From positions 186,001 to 250,000 of the forward strand of contig JAURZL010000019.1 in NCBI GenBank assembly GCA_030653365.1: a stretch of 64,000 nucleotides of DNA. The letters run 5' to 3'. Below, in pieces: positions 1-9,210 of the stretch. The notes under the pieces were generated by a model. The model was not told the DNA's origin. It saw only the letters and a list, made by a program, of their open reading frames with translations, and made no database searches. Numbering within the stretch: position 1 is the first letter of the stretch; each line of letters starts with the position of its first letter. Origin of the DNA: Anaerolineaceae bacterium (GTDB lineage: Bacteria; Chloroflexota; Anaerolineae; Anaerolineales; Anaerolineaceae). The translations under genes were made by a program, and so were the position numbers.

Positions 1-249
1 TCCCCAGGAGATGACATTAAGAGTTGCCAACAATAGAAACGTGCCAATCAATGTCATAAGCAATGGTCCTACCCAGGCACGTAATCGGCTGACAAATAAT
101 TGGTAGAGACCAAGAATGATTAAAATTGCTGGCAGGTATTTCCAGAAAGAATAATCCTTAATATAACCAAGATTCTGTGCCAGGAACAGCACACCGACAA
201 CCATAATCACCAAGCCCCAAAAAATTTGATTAAAATTACTTCTTCGCAT
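1..249 (-). CDS. LiaF/DUF5668-like membrane protein, C-terminus outside window
   Basis: The gene runs off the left edge, so only the first 83 residues are visible. The ATG at 247–249 is preceded by AGGAG with a 5-nt spacer. Three hydrophobic segments are seen at about residues 9–24, 36–53 and 60–80, with a short basic N-terminus. This resembles the N-terminal membrane part of LiaF-type cell-envelope stress proteins and DUF5668-like proteins, which often occur as tandem paralogues. The next gene on the same strand has the same character and lies 50 bp upstream, so the two are probably co-transcribed. Family assignment is by general resemblance only; the part that would carry a C-terminal LiaF domain is not visible. 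Confidence 0.6.
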   Translation of the reverse strand, partial: MRRSNFNQIFWGLVIMVVGVLFLAQNLGYIKDYSFWKYLPAILIILGLYQLFVSRLRAWVGPLLMTLIGTFLLLATLNVISWG

Positions 250-299
250 TTCAACTCCTAACTTAATATTTGATCTAAAAACAATATAATGCATCTTTG

Positions 300-695
300 T
301 TATTGGATGGATTTATTTTCTTTTGAACCCTTATCAAATAGCGGTTGAATTAATAACTTCGCACCAATGATAATTAATAAAATTGGAAAAAATGGAAGGT
401 CGACTTTAAAAAAGTCAGAAATACCTAAGACCAAAGCGATACCTCCAAGAATGAGGGAAAACCAGCTCATTGGAATATTATTTAGGTGGCGGGCAATGTT
501 CAAACCAAATAAAATAAAGGCTGTTCCAATCATCCAGGTACCTTCCGGCACAATTTGATCAGGGATCAGCCATAATCCACCGATCATAATCATAAAAAGA
601 CCCCAACCAATATTTTCAAAGCGTTTGTTTAATGCTTCTTCTTTTGAAGCCTGAGGATGAATCATTTCGTTTGACATAAGTTTCATTCCAATCAT
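300..695 (-). CDS. LiaF/DUF5668-like four-helix membrane protein
   Basis: A 131-residue protein with a hydrophilic N-terminus followed by four hydrophobic segments at about residues 29–45, 52–67, 77–93 and 100–117, and a charged Lys/Glu-rich tail. The 'GWGLFMIMIG' segment is typical of LiaF-type or DUF5668 membrane modules. It lies upstream of, and on the same strand as, a second protein of this type, so the pair is probably a small envelope operon. The start is uncertain: ATG codons occur at residues 1, 4 and 7, and only the third (start at 677) has a weak GGA upstream. Its exact role cannot be read from the sequence. Confidence 0.65.
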   Translation of the reverse strand: MIGMKLMSNEMIHPQASKEEALNKRFENIGWGLFMIMIGGLWLIPDQIVPEGTWMIGTAFILFGLNIARHLNNIPMSWFSLILGGIALVLGISDFFKVDLPFFPILLIIIGAKLLIQPLFDKGSKENKSIQ

Positions 696-973
696 AATAA
701 ATTTTGATAAATTTTACAAACAATTCGTATCCTTCTCATCCCAGTAGTCAAGGTGTTTTTGGTGGTAATATTCACCAAATACACTTGCCAACCGCGGATT
801 ATTAAGATGAACCAATAATTTTATATCTGACTACTTTATATACGAGGATTTTCAAATTTGGTTTCAACATTGAGATTTGATGATTTTTCTTGCAAGAAAC
901 TTTTAAACCGACTTATAATCTAAGGACGTAAGATGTAAAACTTAATGCCAATTCAACCAGGGTCAATATAGGG

Positions 974-1885
974 ATGCCAAAACTGTCGATTGACAAGATA
1001 TTATTTTCTCCTTTCATCAACCGAATCGGTCTCAATTTGGGTGAAATCTTATCACCCAGGTATGGAAATTGGGTTGTAAAGCTGATTACCAATAGGATCG
1101 CTCGTCGTATAAATAATGAACAAGTGAAAGCTGTCATAAAAAATCAATGGATTGTCAGTGGAAAGCAATTAAGCGGAAAAGAACTCGATGATCGGGTCTG
1201 GCAGGTGTATTATTCCAGCGCGAAAAGCCTATATGATTATTTTCATTGTTTGCGCAAAGAAGATCGTATTCGTGAATTAATTCAATTTGATGACAATCTT
1301 CAATACTTTTTAAGACGTGTAAAAAGTGAAAAAGAGAGAACCCTTGGCCTTGTTTTGCATATGGGGGCGTTTGATTTAAGTGGTTATGCAATTGCGCTAC
1401 AGGGTGCCAGACCATTGGTTTTGTCTTATCCCAATCCGAATCCAGGTTATCAGTGGCATAATGATTTGCGTAAGAAAGCGGGATTAAGTGTGGAACCATT
1501 AAGCATGGAATCCTTCCAACTGGCCACAAAATATTTACGTCAGGGTGGCACGGTTATCACCGGTGTTGACAGACCCTGGCCAGGGGGGCAATATCAACCA
1601 ATGTTTTTTGGACATCCCAGTGCAATTCCTGTGACTACAATACAAATGGCTATTCGTACCGAAACACCGGTAATGTTACTTGCGTGTATACGTCAAGCAG
1701 ATGAAAACTACATCCTGCATGCATCAGACTTAATTGAAATGACCAAACATTCAGATCGTGATGTAGAATTAGTGATGAACATGGAACGCGTTTTATCGTT
1801 TGCTGAAAAGTTTATTTACAGCGCTCCGGAACAATGGGCAATGTTTTATCCTGTATGGCCACAAACACTTATAGAAAACCCGTAG
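974..1885 (+). CDS. LpxL/HtrB-type lysophospholipid acyltransferase
   Basis: A 303-residue protein of the LpxL/HtrB-like acyltransferase family, which also includes the mycobacterial PIM acyltransferases. The catalytic HX4D motif is H129–D134 within 'HMGAFD', and a second family block is seen around residues 196–215 ('GVDRPWPGG', then 'MFFGHPSAIP'). The enzyme should move an acyl chain onto a lipid at the inner face of the membrane. The next gene, a CDP-alcohol phosphatidyltransferase, starts 12 bp downstream with a strong ribosome site, so the pair probably builds one class of phospholipid or glycolipid. Because this lineage lacks classic lipid A, a phosphoglycolipid product is more likely than LPS; that is inference. 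No good ribosome site precedes the ATG. Confidence 0.8.
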   Translation: MPKLSIDKILFSPFINRIGLNLGEILSPRYGNWVVKLITNRIARRINNEQVKAVIKNQWIVSGKQLSGKELDDRVWQVYYSSAKSLYDYFHCLRKEDRIRELIQFDDNLQYFLRRVKSEKERTLGLVLHMGAFDLSGYAIALQGARPLVLSYPNPNPGYQWHNDLRKKAGLSVEPLSMESFQLATKYLRQGGTVITGVDRPWPGGQYQPMFFGHPSAIPVTTIQMAIRTETPVMLLACIRQADENYILHASDLIEMTKHSDRDVELVMNMERVLSFAEKFIYSAPEQWAMFYPVWPQTLIENP

Positions 1886-1897
1886 GAGGAGAAAAAA

Positions 1898-2575
1898 ATG
1901 ACACAAGAAGACCAAAAACACACACGGGTAAACAAAGCTTTATTATCAAGATTAGAGGGATCAACACTTGCCTGGTTTTCTAAGAAAATGCCGCCCTGGG
2001 TCACACCGGACCTGTTGACAATCTTCGGTTTTTTGGGAACGTTACTAATCGGTGTCAGTTATTATCTGACCAATCATAACCCAGCATTTTTATGGTTAGC
2101 CAGTTTGGGTTTGGTGATCAATTGGTTTGGAGATAGCCTGGATGGCACTTTAGCGCGCTTCAGAAAAATTGAACGTCCCCGGTATGGTTTTTTTATTGAT
2201 CACGCAATTGACGGGATAGGCGAAGTAATTATCATGGTTGGTATTGGCCTTTCTCCCTATGTTGATTTTCGAATAGCAATGATTGCCCTCGTTGGATACT
2301 TACTCCTTGCGAATCTGGTTTATATTCTCACCTATATCCGTAATGAATTCAGAATTTCCTATATCGGTTTGGGACCAACAGAGGTAAGATTGATTTTAAT
2401 TGTTACCAATGCTATGGTATTCTTCCTGGGAAATTCTCATATCCAAACAAGATTCGGTGTGTTTACTGGTTATGATTTTGTGATCATGGTTTTGTCTGTG
2501 CTCTTGTTTAGTATTTGTATAGCTATAACTTTTATTAATGGTTCCCAGCTGGCAAAACTTGAGGGAAAAAAATAA
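1898..2575 (+). CDS. CDP-alcohol phosphatidyltransferase
   Basis: A 225-residue polytopic membrane enzyme. It carries the CDP-alcohol phosphotransferase signature: D79, D82, G83, A86, R87, then G97, D101 and D105, the aspartates that bind divalent metal and the CDP moiety. About six hydrophobic segments follow the usual arrangement for the family. It should transfer a phosphatidyl or similar group from a CDP-activated lipid to an alcohol acceptor, for example inositol phosphate, glycerol phosphate or another polyol; the acceptor cannot be told from the sequence. The start has an excellent AGGAGG-like site, and the gene follows the acyltransferase by 12 bp. It is convergent with the following GNAT gene, with only 9 bp between the stops. 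Confidence 0.88.
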   Translation: MTQEDQKHTRVNKALLSRLEGSTLAWFSKKMPPWVTPDLLTIFGFLGTLLIGVSYYLTNHNPAFLWLASLGLVINWFGDSLDGTLARFRKIERPRYGFFIDHAIDGIGEVIIMVGIGLSPYVDFRIAMIALVGYLLLANLVYILTYIRNEFRISYIGLGPTEVRLILIVTNAMVFFLGNSHIQTRFGVFTGYDFVIMVLSVLLFSICIAITFINGSQLAKLEGKK

Positions 2576-2584
2576 TAACAACCA

Positions 2585-3025
2585 TTAACGGTTAATTTCT
2601 ACCGATTGGTTGATATCTATTGATAATAACAACAACTCCGGACGCAGGAACCAGCCATTCTTCTGCCAGAATTTGAGACCCTGTTGGTTATCGGCATAAA
2701 CATGAATATGACAGCGTTCGATCCCAACCTGCTTGAAACCTTCCAGGCATCGGTCAAGCAGAAATTTGCCAATATTTTTCCCACGATATTCTTTTTGAAC
2801 TGCCAGATGATAAATCGCACCACGCCGTCCATCATGCCCACCGAGGACCGCACCCATTATGAAATGATCATCTTCTGCCACAAAACTTAATCCCGGATTT
2901 CGCTTCAGGAATAATTCCAGATTGTCAATTGAGTCAGCAGAACTAATACCGATATTTTCGGTTTTTTCCCATAGTGCGATTACTTGGGGATAATCCTCCA
3001 TTGCAAGTTCACGAATCGTGATCAT
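2585..3025 (-). CDS. GNAT family N-acetyltransferase
   Basis: A 146-residue protein of the GNAT superfamily, about the usual length for a single domain. Motif A is clear at about residues 72–90: a beta strand 'HLAV' followed by 'EYRGKNIG', the R/Q-x-x-G-x-G/A-type loop that holds the acetyl-CoA pyrophosphate. The C-terminal strand 'CHIHVYADN' and 'GLKFWQKNGW' match the end of RimI/YpeA-like members. It should move an acetyl group from acetyl-CoA to an amine; the substrate is unknown. The stop lies in a short palindrome shared with the convergent gene's end. The neighbour 9 bp upstream on the same strand is a membrane protein with no obvious link. Confidence 0.85.
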   Translation of the reverse strand: MITIRELAMEDYPQVIALWEKTENIGISSADSIDNLELFLKRNPGLSFVAEDDHFIMGAVLGGHDGRRGAIYHLAVQKEYRGKNIGKFLLDRCLEGFKQVGIERCHIHVYADNQQGLKFWQKNGWFLRPELLLLSIDINQSVEINR

Positions 3026-3034
3026 TTAAAAAAC

Positions 3035-3805
3035 TTACTCCACAAGAACTGGTATCTCTTCTTCTAGTGGCATCACTTCGCGATAGGCTTGCGCGAATAA
3101 TGGAATTGTCCATAAGCCCAACAGGAAAGATAATGGTGCCAATGCAAATGGTATCGCTAAACAAAGGACTATGGACAAATAGAGTGCTGAGAAGACCATC
3201 ATCATGAGATAGTAAAATCCAAAAAGGAAAATAATTGCGACCAAAAAGCCCAGGAAATTCTTCTTCAGTATCTGCCACCATTGTTTAAATTGAAAGGCAG
3301 CAGAGAAATTACCGGTATGTACCACGTGCATCAAACCTGCTGGTAAAATCATCATTTCAAATAAAGAAAGAAAGATTCCAATGAAGATGGTAAGGAATAA
3401 TACAGCCATGCCAAAAAAAGGCAGGAGTATGGCAAAAACAGGAGGATTGGCAGTCTCTTCAACGGCTGCGATGCCGATAAAACTAAGGAAATAGACGAAA
3501 TACCCGATAGAGAAGATGATGATCAAAGGTAGGGAGTAGATTAATAAAGCAGCAAACCATTTGAAACCATCTCTTAAGTATTCACTCCAATTGTCCCATT
3601 CTGGTAAACTGAGTTGACCATCCCCATCGATTATTCGTTTGGCAATTTTCATGATATATCCGAGGACGATCATCAATGGCAAAATGGGGATAATGGATGC
3701 AAAAAAAATGAGCAAACTACCGATTAGAATTTTTGAGCCTGATTTATTATCTTTAAAGGGATAAGCCAGCAGGTTCTTGAAATTCATTAATGAGGGAGAT
3801 TCCAT
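3035..3805 (-). CDS. DUF4013-like membrane protein
   Basis: A 256-residue hydrophobic protein with about six membrane segments. The opening 'FKNLLAYPFKD', followed by a Gly/Pro-rich hydrophobic block and then 'LPEWDNWSEYLRDGFKWF', is the pattern of DUF4013 proteins, integral membrane proteins of unknown function. The start is set at the ATG at 3803–3805, which has AAGGA six bases upstream; an in-frame extension of 18 codons has no ribosome site. The charged C-terminus 'EVMPLEEEIPVLVE' should be cytoplasmic. No functional role can be deduced from the neighbours, a GNAT enzyme and a sugar kinase. Confidence 0.72.
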   Translation of the reverse strand: MESPSLMNFKNLLAYPFKDNKSGSKILIGSLLIFFASIIPILPLMIVLGYIMKIAKRIIDGDGQLSLPEWDNWSEYLRDGFKWFAALLIYSLPLIIIFSIGYFVYFLSFIGIAAVEETANPPVFAILLPFFGMAVLFLTIFIGIFLSLFEMMILPAGLMHVVHTGNFSAAFQFKQWWQILKKNFLGFLVAIIFLFGFYYLMMMVFSALYLSIVLCLAIPFALAPLSFLLGLWTIPLFAQAYREVMPLEEEIPVLVE

Positions 3806-3861
3806 ATTCAAATCCTTTTTGGGTTTATATATCGGTAAAATACATTGTAATACAATCATGG

Positions 3862-4797
3862 TTAAAAAGGGATTTTTATGGGAGATATCCGATGCTGATG
3901 TTCCTGGTAAAGGGTAGATAAGGCCTGCATGTCGATGAACCCTTCTGCAGCCCCAATACTACCGATTTTGTAGGAGGAAAACAGAACGGCTTTTTGCAAA
4001 GATAGGATCGGGTCTTTGGTCGTTTGGTAAGTGTGCAAGAAGGCTGAGAAAAGAGCATCTCCAGCACCGATGGTATTCAGGATAGGCTGGGTCTGAATGG
4101 CTGGAATTTGAATAACGGATTGGGTTTCCAATATACCCAGCATAGCGCCCTGATCTCCCATACCGATAACTATGATTGGATTTTTATAGCGATTCCAAAG
4201 TGATTGAATGAAGTTCTGTGGTGGAATCGATAAATTCTCATGACTCAGGAAGAGAATATCTGCTGCAGCCATAAAATCGCGATTATAAGGATCATCCACA
4301 TCCTGGACGGCATGGACATCAGTGGCGATTATTTTCTTTTTGGAACGGGTTGCTGCCAACAAAGGTCGATTGAAATTGATGTTACAAAGAATACAGAGAT
4401 CACAATTATCGACTGCCTGAGAAAAAATTTCGAGTGGATAATCCTGATCCTGAATATTTTTCAGGTCGGTATGAATTTGCCGTCGGCCACCTTTTTCGAA
4501 AATAATGATTGATTGGGCTGTTTGTGGGAGTATTGACAGAAAAAATCGATCGTGAATTTCCAGAGTTGCCAGTTCTGCACGGATGATTTGATTGTAGATA
4601 TCATTCCCGATAAGAGATAAAAAATTTACCTGATTCCCCAGGATCGTGAGTGCTTTCGCCAAATTAAAACCAACGCCCGATACAGTGCTTTGAATACCAT
4701 CAAAAGGAAAAGTAACCGGAAAATAATTGAGGGGAAATTGATCAATTCGGAGAGTTGTTTCAATATTGATCAATCCTGAAACAAGAATTTTATTCAT
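3862..4797 (-). CDS. PfkB-family carbohydrate kinase
   Basis: A 311-residue kinase of the PfkB (ribokinase-like) family, the usual length. The C-terminal signature 'NTIGAGDALFSAF' contains the catalytic Asp and the anion hole. The N-terminal sugar-binding region shows 'STVSGVGFNLAKALTILG', equivalent to the GG-x-x-x-N-x-A block of family members, with the first glycines replaced by S-G-V-G. It should phosphorylate a small sugar or nucleoside with ATP in the cytosol; the substrate is not clear. The start at 4797 is preferred because the longer form would run into the upstream zinc-ribbon gene, and because the beta strand 'KILVSGLINIE' begins right after this Met. Confidence 0.82.
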   Translation of the reverse strand: MNKILVSGLINIETTLRIDQFPLNYFPVTFPFDGIQSTVSGVGFNLAKALTILGNQVNFLSLIGNDIYNQIIRAELATLEIHDRFFLSILPQTAQSIIIFEKGGRRQIHTDLKNIQDQDYPLEIFSQAVDNCDLCILCNINFNRPLLAATRSKKKIIATDVHAVQDVDDPYNRDFMAAADILFLSHENLSIPPQNFIQSLWNRYKNPIIVIGMGDQGAMLGILETQSVIQIPAIQTQPILNTIGAGDALFSAFLHTYQTTKDPILSLQKAVLFSSYKIGSIGAAEGFIDMQALSTLYQEHQHRISPIKIPF

Positions 4798-4829
4798 AGG
4801 TTTTAAGAGTGATTTATTTTTTCTTCGGA

Positions 4830-5486
4830 TCAGGGGACCGGAATCACCCAATAACTGTTTCTATCACCTTCCGCTGTCCAGCCTTCCAGGGTGGTCTCAA
4901 TTTCGCGTACCTTCCACCAAATCCAGCCTTCTTCACAGGCAGGACCTTCGAGAATTTCTACAAGACCACCAGGATCAATATAACCAGCAATCGTGCCAGA
5001 AGTGGATGGTTGCAAGCGAACACGGTTTGGTAAAGCGGGTTCAAGGGCGATTTGCGCCTGCATTCCGGTTCTTAGTTGGGATTGGTATTCATATCCCGGA
5101 CAGGCATCCCATTTAGCAGGAGTAGCGGATGGTTCTGGTGTTGCCGTTTCTACAATCAGCACTTCGGTTGCTGTTGGTACCGGTGTATTATTTTCTGCGA
5201 AGCGGGTCTCCAGAGGTGCCAGGGTAAGCGAAGGTACCATGACAGGTTGCTGTTGACCAGGAGAGAAGTTGCCACTCAGGAATCTTGGAAGGACAAAAAT
5301 AGCCAGTAAAAGACACGCAATTAAAACCAAGACTCCGGCAGCCACTGCCAACCAGACCAGAATTTTGTTATCGCGCTGCGGTTCGGGTTTGGTGGTTATA
5401 TAGACGGGTAATCCAGTCTCTGGGCAATATTCTAATGTAGCTTGATGATAATGACCACAATGTGGGCAACGAACAAGTGGATTCAT
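4830..5486 (-). CDS. Zinc-ribbon, membrane-anchored SH3-like domain protein
   Basis: A 218-residue protein of three parts. Residues 1–30 hold a zinc ribbon ('CPHCGHYH' and 'YCPETG'). Residues about 43–70 form one membrane helix. After a Pro/Thr-rich linker (about 85–125), residues 130–218 form a bacterial SH3-like domain, with 'GTIAGYIDPGG', 'VEILEGPAC' and 'WWKVR'. The ribbon should lie in the cytosol and the SH3 domain outside, where such domains often bind cell-wall or protein ligands. The ATG has a GGAGAGG site. The protein has no catalytic motif. It may couple a cytosolic signal to the envelope, which is inference. Confidence 0.78.
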   Translation of the reverse strand: MNPLVRCPHCGHYHQATLEYCPETGLPVYITTKPEPQRDNKILVWLAVAAGVLVLIACLLLAIFVLPRFLSGNFSPGQQQPVMVPSLTLAPLETRFAENNTPVPTATEVLIVETATPEPSATPAKWDACPGYEYQSQLRTGMQAQIALEPALPNRVRLQPSTSGTIAGYIDPGGLVEILEGPACEEGWIWWKVREIETTLEGWTAEGDRNSYWVIPVP

Positions 5487-5682
5487 CTTGTTCCTCTCCA
5501 GTAATTCGTAAATTTCTTAAGAAAGAATATATTAATTGTACAGGAATTTCAATTGAAAGGATAACCCTATCATGGCGAAAGATTCATTCAATCTTTATTT
5601 TTCCCTCCAAAATAATTTGAGAATAAAAAAAATAGAAAGCAAGGAAATTTAATAAATCATGTCTGCTTCGCGCCTTGCATGT

Positions 5683-5724
5683 CATTAAATAATAAGGGAT
5701 ACACAATTCATATTTGTGCATCCC
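5683..5724 (-). terminator. Rho-independent terminator after the ribonuclease J gene
   Basis: An imperfect hairpin with outer arms GGGAT (5696–5700) and ATCCC (5720–5724) and an inner ACACAA/TTGTG stem. Read on the minus strand, it is followed by a T-rich run opposite 5683–5695. It lies 26 bp after the stop of the ribonuclease J gene. Confidence 0.6.
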
Positions 5725-5749
5725 AGGAAAATCCTTTGTTGGTTTTGCG

Positions 5750-7393
5750 TTACTCGAGTTCGTTCACTGAGACCAGGACTAATGGTTTTCGTCTGGTTTC
5801 CGTATAAATCACATTGCGAACTGCTTTTTCGACATCCTTTTGTAAATGACCATTGGCATATAACACGGCATCTACAATTTTGCTGCGAGTGAGCGATTTG
5901 AATTCCTCTTCATCACGTGTCATGAGAAAACCGCTGGTGACAATATTTGGATTACCAACGATATCGCCATCCTTTGTCAGGGTAAGATTGATCATCACAA
6001 CCCCTTCCTGAGACATCATTTCACGTTCACGCATAACATCCGGGCTGATATCACCGACATTCGATCCATCCACAAAAATATAACTGGAAGGTACATTGTT
6101 TCCGCGTTTTATTCTATGCTCAGTTAATTCAATCGTTTGCCCATTTAGAATTACTTCGATATTATTAGAAGAGATTCCCACTTCCTGTGCAATCCGGGCA
6201 TGTTGTTTGAGATGTTTCAATTCACCATGGATGGGAATGAAGAATTTTGGTTTGGTCAGATGCATGAGTAATTTCATTTCCTCCTGGCTGGCATGACCGG
6301 AAACATGAACGGCAGCGATGGCTTCATAGATGACATTGGCACCGCGTTCAAATAATTTATTGATGGTTCGGCTGACACTCTCTTCATTTCCAGGAATGGG
6401 ATGTGAAGAAAGCACAATCGTATCGCCTGGGATGACGTCAAATTGACGATTTTTTCCTACGGCAAGACGTCCCAGAATGGAAGTTGGTTCGCCCTGGGAT
6501 CCGGTACACATGATCACTACCTTGGATTTTGGCATATTAAGTGCCTGTTCTACAGGAACAAGGAGATCATCATCCACATTCAGATATTTTAGAGTTCGGG
6601 CAATTTTTGCATTGTCTACCATGCTCATACCAGCAAAAGCCAGTTTACGACCATACCGTTCAGACGTGTTGGCAACTTGCTGCATCCTGGAAATCAGGGA
6701 AGCAAAGCTGGCAATTATGATACGTTCTTTGGCATCCTGGAAGACCTTATCAAATGCGCTGTCAATGGTCTTCTCTGAGGGAGTCCAGCCAGCACGTTCT
6801 GCATTGGTGGAATCAGCAAGCAAAGCAAGCACACCACGTTTTGAGAATTCAGCCAGTTTTGCATAGTCGGTTGGCCAGCCATCCACAGGTGTGTGGTCAA
6901 ATTTGTAATCCCCAGAATGGACAATTAATCCGACTGGAGTCTGGATACCCAGCCCAATGCCATCCGGAATGGAGTGGCAAACATGGAAGGTTTCCACGGA
7001 AAAATAGCTGCCGACCTGAACGATGTCTCCAGCTTTGATCGTATGAATCTCGGCACGATCCATCATCCCACCACGGGTAAGTTTGTTTTCCAACAAACCA
7101 CTGGTGAGCGGTGTGGCATAGATTGGTGCCTGGATTTCATCCAGAATATGACGGATTGCGCCGGTATGATCTTCATGACCGTGAGTGATAAAGATACCTT
7201 TGACCCAATCTTTTTTATCTTTGAGATATGAAATATCCGGGATGATATAGTCAATCCCAAGCATATCGTTTTCGGGGAACATCAGTCCGGTGTCAACAAT
7301 CAGGATTTCCCGATTATATTCATAGACCATCATGTTACGTCCGACTTCCCCCATACCTCCCAGGGGAATGATTCTTAAAGGTGTAGAATTCAT
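5750..7393 (-). CDS. rnj: Ribonuclease J
   Basis: A 547-residue protein of the RNase J family (about 550–560 residues is usual). It combines a metallo-beta-lactamase fold with a beta-CASP domain. The metal-binding 'HGHEDHTGAI' is near residue 75, and later motifs include 'HVCHSIPDG', 'GDYKFDH', 'TGSQGEP' and 'HVSGHASQEE'. It should act as an endonuclease and 5'-to-3' exonuclease in mRNA decay and RNA maturation. The start is the ATG at 7391–7393 with AAGGAAA somewhat upstream. It lies downstream of dnaA on the same strand but after a 291-bp gap, so it likely has its own promoter. All catalytic motifs are present. Confidence 0.95.
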   Translation of the reverse strand: MNSTPLRIIPLGGMGEVGRNMMVYEYNREILIVDTGLMFPENDMLGIDYIIPDISYLKDKKDWVKGIFITHGHEDHTGAIRHILDEIQAPIYATPLTSGLLENKLTRGGMMDRAEIHTIKAGDIVQVGSYFSVETFHVCHSIPDGIGLGIQTPVGLIVHSGDYKFDHTPVDGWPTDYAKLAEFSKRGVLALLADSTNAERAGWTPSEKTIDSAFDKVFQDAKERIIIASFASLISRMQQVANTSERYGRKLAFAGMSMVDNAKIARTLKYLNVDDDLLVPVEQALNMPKSKVVIMCTGSQGEPTSILGRLAVGKNRQFDVIPGDTIVLSSHPIPGNEESVSRTINKLFERGANVIYEAIAAVHVSGHASQEEMKLLMHLTKPKFFIPIHGELKHLKQHARIAQEVGISSNNIEVILNGQTIELTEHRIKRGNNVPSSYIFVDGSNVGDISPDVMREREMMSQEGVVMINLTLTKDGDIVGNPNIVTSGFLMTRDEEEFKSLTRSKIVDAVLYANGHLQKDVEKAVRNVIYTETRRKPLVLVSVNELE

Positions 7394-7560
7394 TATTACA
7401 ATAATTTCCTTTTCTATTTGTAAAGTTCTAAATTTTCATCACAGGTGTACTGTGTTAAAGTCTTCTAATTGTGAGAATAAAAAAATCCCACGGTGGTTTT
7501 CGTCCGGGGGATTGCGCATCGATAAAACCCAATAATGGAACCAATAAACTTTCTCACGTC

Positions 7561-7577
7561 AAAAGCCGCTCTGCGGC
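7561..7577 (-). terminator. Possible weak terminator after dnaA
   Basis: A short GC hairpin, GCCGC/GCGGC with a 3-nt loop (7565–7577), followed on the minus strand by only four T residues. It lies about 108 bp after the dnaA stop. The short T run makes it a weak candidate. Confidence 0.3.
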
Positions 7578-7684
7578 GAATTACCACTTTTAATTAACTA
7601 AGGTAAGTTTAACACAGGTAAAGGGTTTTGTCAAAAGTTTGTATTTTGTTGTTATCTGAAAAAATTTCTCAAATACCAATCAGG

Positions 7685-9040
7685 TTACACTGCTACGCGT
7701 TGTCTACCATAGAGCTGCTCGCGGATCTGGATCAGCTGGCGGCGCAGGCGGTCATCCCTTTCGATCAGATCTGCCACTTTGTCGCAGCCATACATCACGG
7801 TAGTGTGATCACGGCCTCCGAGGGCTTCACCGATTTGTGGGAGCGAAATATTGGCTTCTTCCCGCAGCAGATACATGGCAACCTGTCTTGGCAAAGCTAC
7901 TTCGCGGGTGCGTTCGCGTCCTAATATTTTCTCGGGTGAGATGCCAAAGGCATTGGCAACAGCATAAAGCACCTGGTCAGGTAATAATTTTTCTCGTCTT
8001 GGGAGTAAATCGGAGAGCGCAGCATTCACGAGGGGCATTGTTAATGGCAGGTTACTTAATTCTGCATAAGCGAGCACTCTGGTAAGTGCCCCTTCCAGTT
8101 CACGAATGTTTGATTGAATCTGGCGAGCAATCAAATCCAGGATTTCATTGGGAACCTGTCTACCGCTGCGTTCGGCTTTTGAGCGCAGGATGGCGGTGCG
8201 GGTTTCCAAATCAGGCGGTTGAATATCCACGATCAGTCCCCATTCGAAGCGTGAACGCAAGCGCTCTTCGAGGGTGTTCATGGCTTTAGGAGGACGATCA
8301 GAGGAGATAACGATTTGTTTATCCTGTCCATGAAGGGTGTTGAAGGTATGGAAAAATTCTTCCTGGGTGGACTCTTTACCGGCAATAAACTGAATATCAT
8401 CGATCAGCAATACATCAATATTGCGATAGCGATCACGGAAGGACTGCGTATTGTGAGACCGGATGGCGTTGATCAGATCATTGGTGAATTCTTCGGAGGA
8501 AACATATAGGACACTCAATCCATTATTGAGTGCGGTGTTGCCAATGGCATGCAGGAGGTGGGTTTTACCCATCCCAACGCCACCATACAGGAAGAGCGGG
8601 TTATAAGATTTGGCGGGGTTTTCTGCAACTGCCAGGCAGGCTGCGTGTGCCAGCCGGTTGGAGGGACCTACGACAAAATTGTTGAAGGAATAGCGCGCAT
8701 TTAAGTAACTACACTGATCGTTACCTTCTGACAGGTTTATTTTTTGTGGAGGAGGAGTTGTAATGGTGGTTTGAATGGTCTGGGGTGAAGAATCTTTATG
8801 CCAAACAATAAATTTTACATCAACTTTCTCATTCATTATCCCGGTGAGGTGGCGGGTAATAGTACTTGACAAACGGCTTTCGAGCCAGTCACGAGCGTAT
8901 GCATTCTGCACACCGATTGTGAAGTTATTTTCCTCAAATTCTACCAGTTCAGCGTTTCTTACCCAGGTATCAAATGCGGCTTTGGACATCTCCATTTGTA
9001 ACTGACCGATGAGACTCTGCCATGCTTGATGAGCGTTCAT
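7685..9040 (-). CDS. dnaA: Chromosomal replication initiator protein DnaA
   Basis: A 451-residue DnaA of normal length. Domain I opens with 'AWQSLIGQLQMEMSKAAFDTW'-type sequence (residues 5–25). A short linker reaches about residue 110. The AAA+ domain carries Walker A 'GGVGMGKTHL' (about residue 154), Walker B 'LLIDDIQF' and the arginine-finger region 'LRSRFEWG'. The C-terminal helix-turn-helix has the DnaA signature around 'LPQIGEALGGRDHTTVMYG', which reads the DnaA box. It melts the origin and loads the helicase. The ATG is preceded by a strong GGAGG site. A long structured leader and AT-rich region lie upstream. Usual neighbours such as dnaN and rpmH are not next to it. Confidence 0.97.
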   Translation of the reverse strand: MNAHQAWQSLIGQLQMEMSKAAFDTWVRNAELVEFEENNFTIGVQNAYARDWLESRLSSTITRHLTGIMNEKVDVKFIVWHKDSSPQTIQTTITTPPPQKINLSEGNDQCSYLNARYSFNNFVVGPSNRLAHAACLAVAENPAKSYNPLFLYGGVGMGKTHLLHAIGNTALNNGLSVLYVSSEEFTNDLINAIRSHNTQSFRDRYRNIDVLLIDDIQFIAGKESTQEEFFHTFNTLHGQDKQIVISSDRPPKAMNTLEERLRSRFEWGLIVDIQPPDLETRTAILRSKAERSGRQVPNEILDLIARQIQSNIRELEGALTRVLAYAELSNLPLTMPLVNAALSDLLPRREKLLPDQVLYAVANAFGISPEKILGRERTREVALPRQVAMYLLREEANISLPQIGEALGGRDHTTVMYGCDKVADLIERDDRLRRQLIQIREQLYGRQRVAV

Positions 9041-9109
9041 ACACGCTACCTCCTCCGTTGGGTGATGCTATAATCTGGAGACGCTCAGTACAGGTAACAG
9101 GTAAGCAAG

Positions 9110-9132
9110 CCCACTGCCGATTGCACAGTGGG
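9110..9132 (-). other. Hairpin in the dnaA leader
   Basis: Perfect inverted repeat CCCACTG (9110–9116) and CAGTGGG (9126–9132) with a 9-nt loop. It lies about 70 bp upstream of the dnaA start and inside the predicted 5' untranslated region. It is not followed by a T run on the minus strand, so it is not a simple terminator. Confidence 0.5.
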
Positions 9133-9210
9133 AGAGAATGCCCGTTAACTTTTTATTCGTCGAAAAAGACGAGAATAATTTCTGTAGGGGTTGCCCCGAT
9201 TACAATCATA

